Source: Methanosarcinales archaeon (GTDB lineage: Archaea > Halobacteriota > Methanosarcinia > Methanosarcinales > Methanogasteraceae). From it: a DNA stretch of 12,471 nt. The notes under the pieces are model-generated. The model worked only from the letters and a program-made list of their open reading frames with translations, ran no database searches and was not told the origin of the DNA. Below, one piece after another: positions 11,776 through 12,471 of the stretch. A program made the translations under genes and the position numbers. Location: positions 1-12,471 of the forward strand of contig JAUVEF010000016.1 of NCBI GenBank assembly GCA_030594905.1, read 5' to 3'. Numbering within the stretch: position 1 is the stretch's first letter; each line of letters starts with the position of its first letter.

Positions 11776-12471
11776 TTACACATCTCGGTGTGGCACAAGA
11801 TCGCAACCCGTGCACGGCAGACACATCGTCTCTGAGAGGCTGGCGTTAAGCCCACAATCATCCAGCACCTTCCGCTCGAATCTTGCCAGCATAAGCAATC
11901 GCTCTGCGCTCGGGCGCGCAGCACCCGGGCAGACGTCTGCAAGGTCCGGGCGAAGCGGATGCAGGACAAGCGCGCGGAGGATCGGGATCACTCCAAGTTC
12001 TGCAAGCACCCGCACACATTTTTCCACGGTTTTATCGGATTCCCCAAGACCAATGATGAAATTTGAGTAGACCCGGTTCCTGCCAAATACCCTAACAGCA
12101 TCCTCAAGCGATTCAAGCACAAAATCAAGGTCCATATCGGTACATGCACGCTTAAATATGTTTCGATCCATTGTTTCAACGTTGTATTTGATTTCAATGG
12201 TTCCTGCTTCTTTTAAGATCATGGATGAGTCCACGGTTGGGTATACTGAGACGCCGATCGGAACATTATATCTTACAAGTGATTTCACAATACTGGCAGC
12301 CCGCGCAACCTCTTCCTCAGGGGAATGCTCAATTCCAGATGTGATGGAGATTGCACGCATGTTTCCTGTAGCGTATGCATCAGCAACCATCTTCAGGACC
12401 TCATCACGAGATTTGGTTCTGCCTGCAAGCTTCGGGACCGGGCAGAACGTGCAATCGTATATGCACCGCTC
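11776..12471 (-). CDS. Radical SAM enzyme, biotin synthase-like, partial at window edge
   Basis: C-terminal 231 residues of a radical SAM protein; the start lies beyond position 12471. The first visible residues are ERCIYDCTFCPVPK, giving a CX3CX2C motif (C-IYD-C-TF-C) that holds the 4Fe-4S cluster that cleaves S-adenosylmethionine. Next come an SAM-binding GE-like ITSGIEHSPEEE, and VETMDRNIFKRAC with FIIGLGESD, a layout typical of biotin synthase/lipoyl synthase-related enzymes (COG2516-like). The C terminus carries CLPCTGC shortly before the stop, possibly ligands for a second cluster. The substrate cannot be named from this part. An ATG at 12390 is internal because the radical SAM cysteines lie upstream of it. 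Stop TAA at 11776-11778. Confidence 0.88.
   Translation of the reverse strand, partial: ERCIYDCTFCPVPKLAGRTKSRDEVLKMVADAYATGNMRAISITSGIEHSPEEEVARAASIVKSLVRYNVPIGVSVYPTVDSSMILKEAGTIEIKYNVETMDRNIFKRACTDMDLDFVLESLEDAVRVFGRNRVYSNFIIGLGESDKTVEKCVRVLAELGVIPILRALVLHPLRPDLADVCPGAARPSAERLLMLARFERKVLDDCGLNASLSETMCLPCTGCDLVPHRDV

Noticed and set aside
1..12471. CRISPR array or defence system
   Set aside because: No regularly spaced direct repeats of CRISPR type and no cas-like or restriction-like proteins were seen.

Overview
The window looks like a chromosomal segment from a euryarchaeon, probably from the methanogen or ANME side (Methanomicrobia/Methanosarcinales-like). The evidence is archaeal-type ribosomal proteins with the RNase P subunit Rnp1/Rpp29 between L29 and S17, an archaeal Tsr3 rRNA-modifying enzyme, a DacZ-type diadenylate cyclase, a tRNA gene without encoded CCA, and TATA-box promoters next to Shine-Dalgarno (SD) sites. 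The exact lineage cannot be settled from sequence reading alone.

Layout. Positions 113-184 (+) hold tRNA-Thr(GGT), converging on a minus-strand gene group. Read 5' to 3' on the minus strand, that group is purC (SAICAR synthetase), tsr3, dacZ and a COG2129-like metallophosphoesterase, spanning about 3100 down to 206. purC appears leaderless, and dacZ seems to have its own TATA box overlapping the end of tsr3. Upstream on the same strand is a 570-residue acetyl-CoA synthetase-like AMP-forming ligase (3187-4902), whose 5' region carries a spaced direct repeat.

Positions 5132-9624 (minus) hold a truncated archaeal S10/spc ribosomal cluster: L23, L2, S19, L22, S3, L29, rnp1, S17, L14. The usual L3 and L4 before L23, and L24, S4e, L5 and others after L14, are absent. 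Two proteins in it are unusual. S3 has a long linker ending in a His/Trp-rich motif present twice, and Rnp1 carries an insertion of about 50 residues in its core. A tandem TATA element between L29 and rnp1 suggests a separate rnp1-S17-L14 transcript.

Positions 9625-11432 are the accessory part. Two plus-strand paralogues (168 residues each, about 61% identical by hand count) encode small coiled-coil plus V4R-like proteins. Each is preceded, 130-140 bp before its ATG, by a related element with a small dyad whose arms differ by compensating base changes. The second paralogue and its promoter are enclosed by a perfect 30-bp inverted repeat (10522-10551 and 11323-11352), which suggests a mobile, invertible or otherwise structured module. 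I consider this the most interesting part of the window.

The right end holds a cold-shock-domain protein (minus) and the C-terminal part of a radical SAM enzyme (minus) that runs off the window edge.
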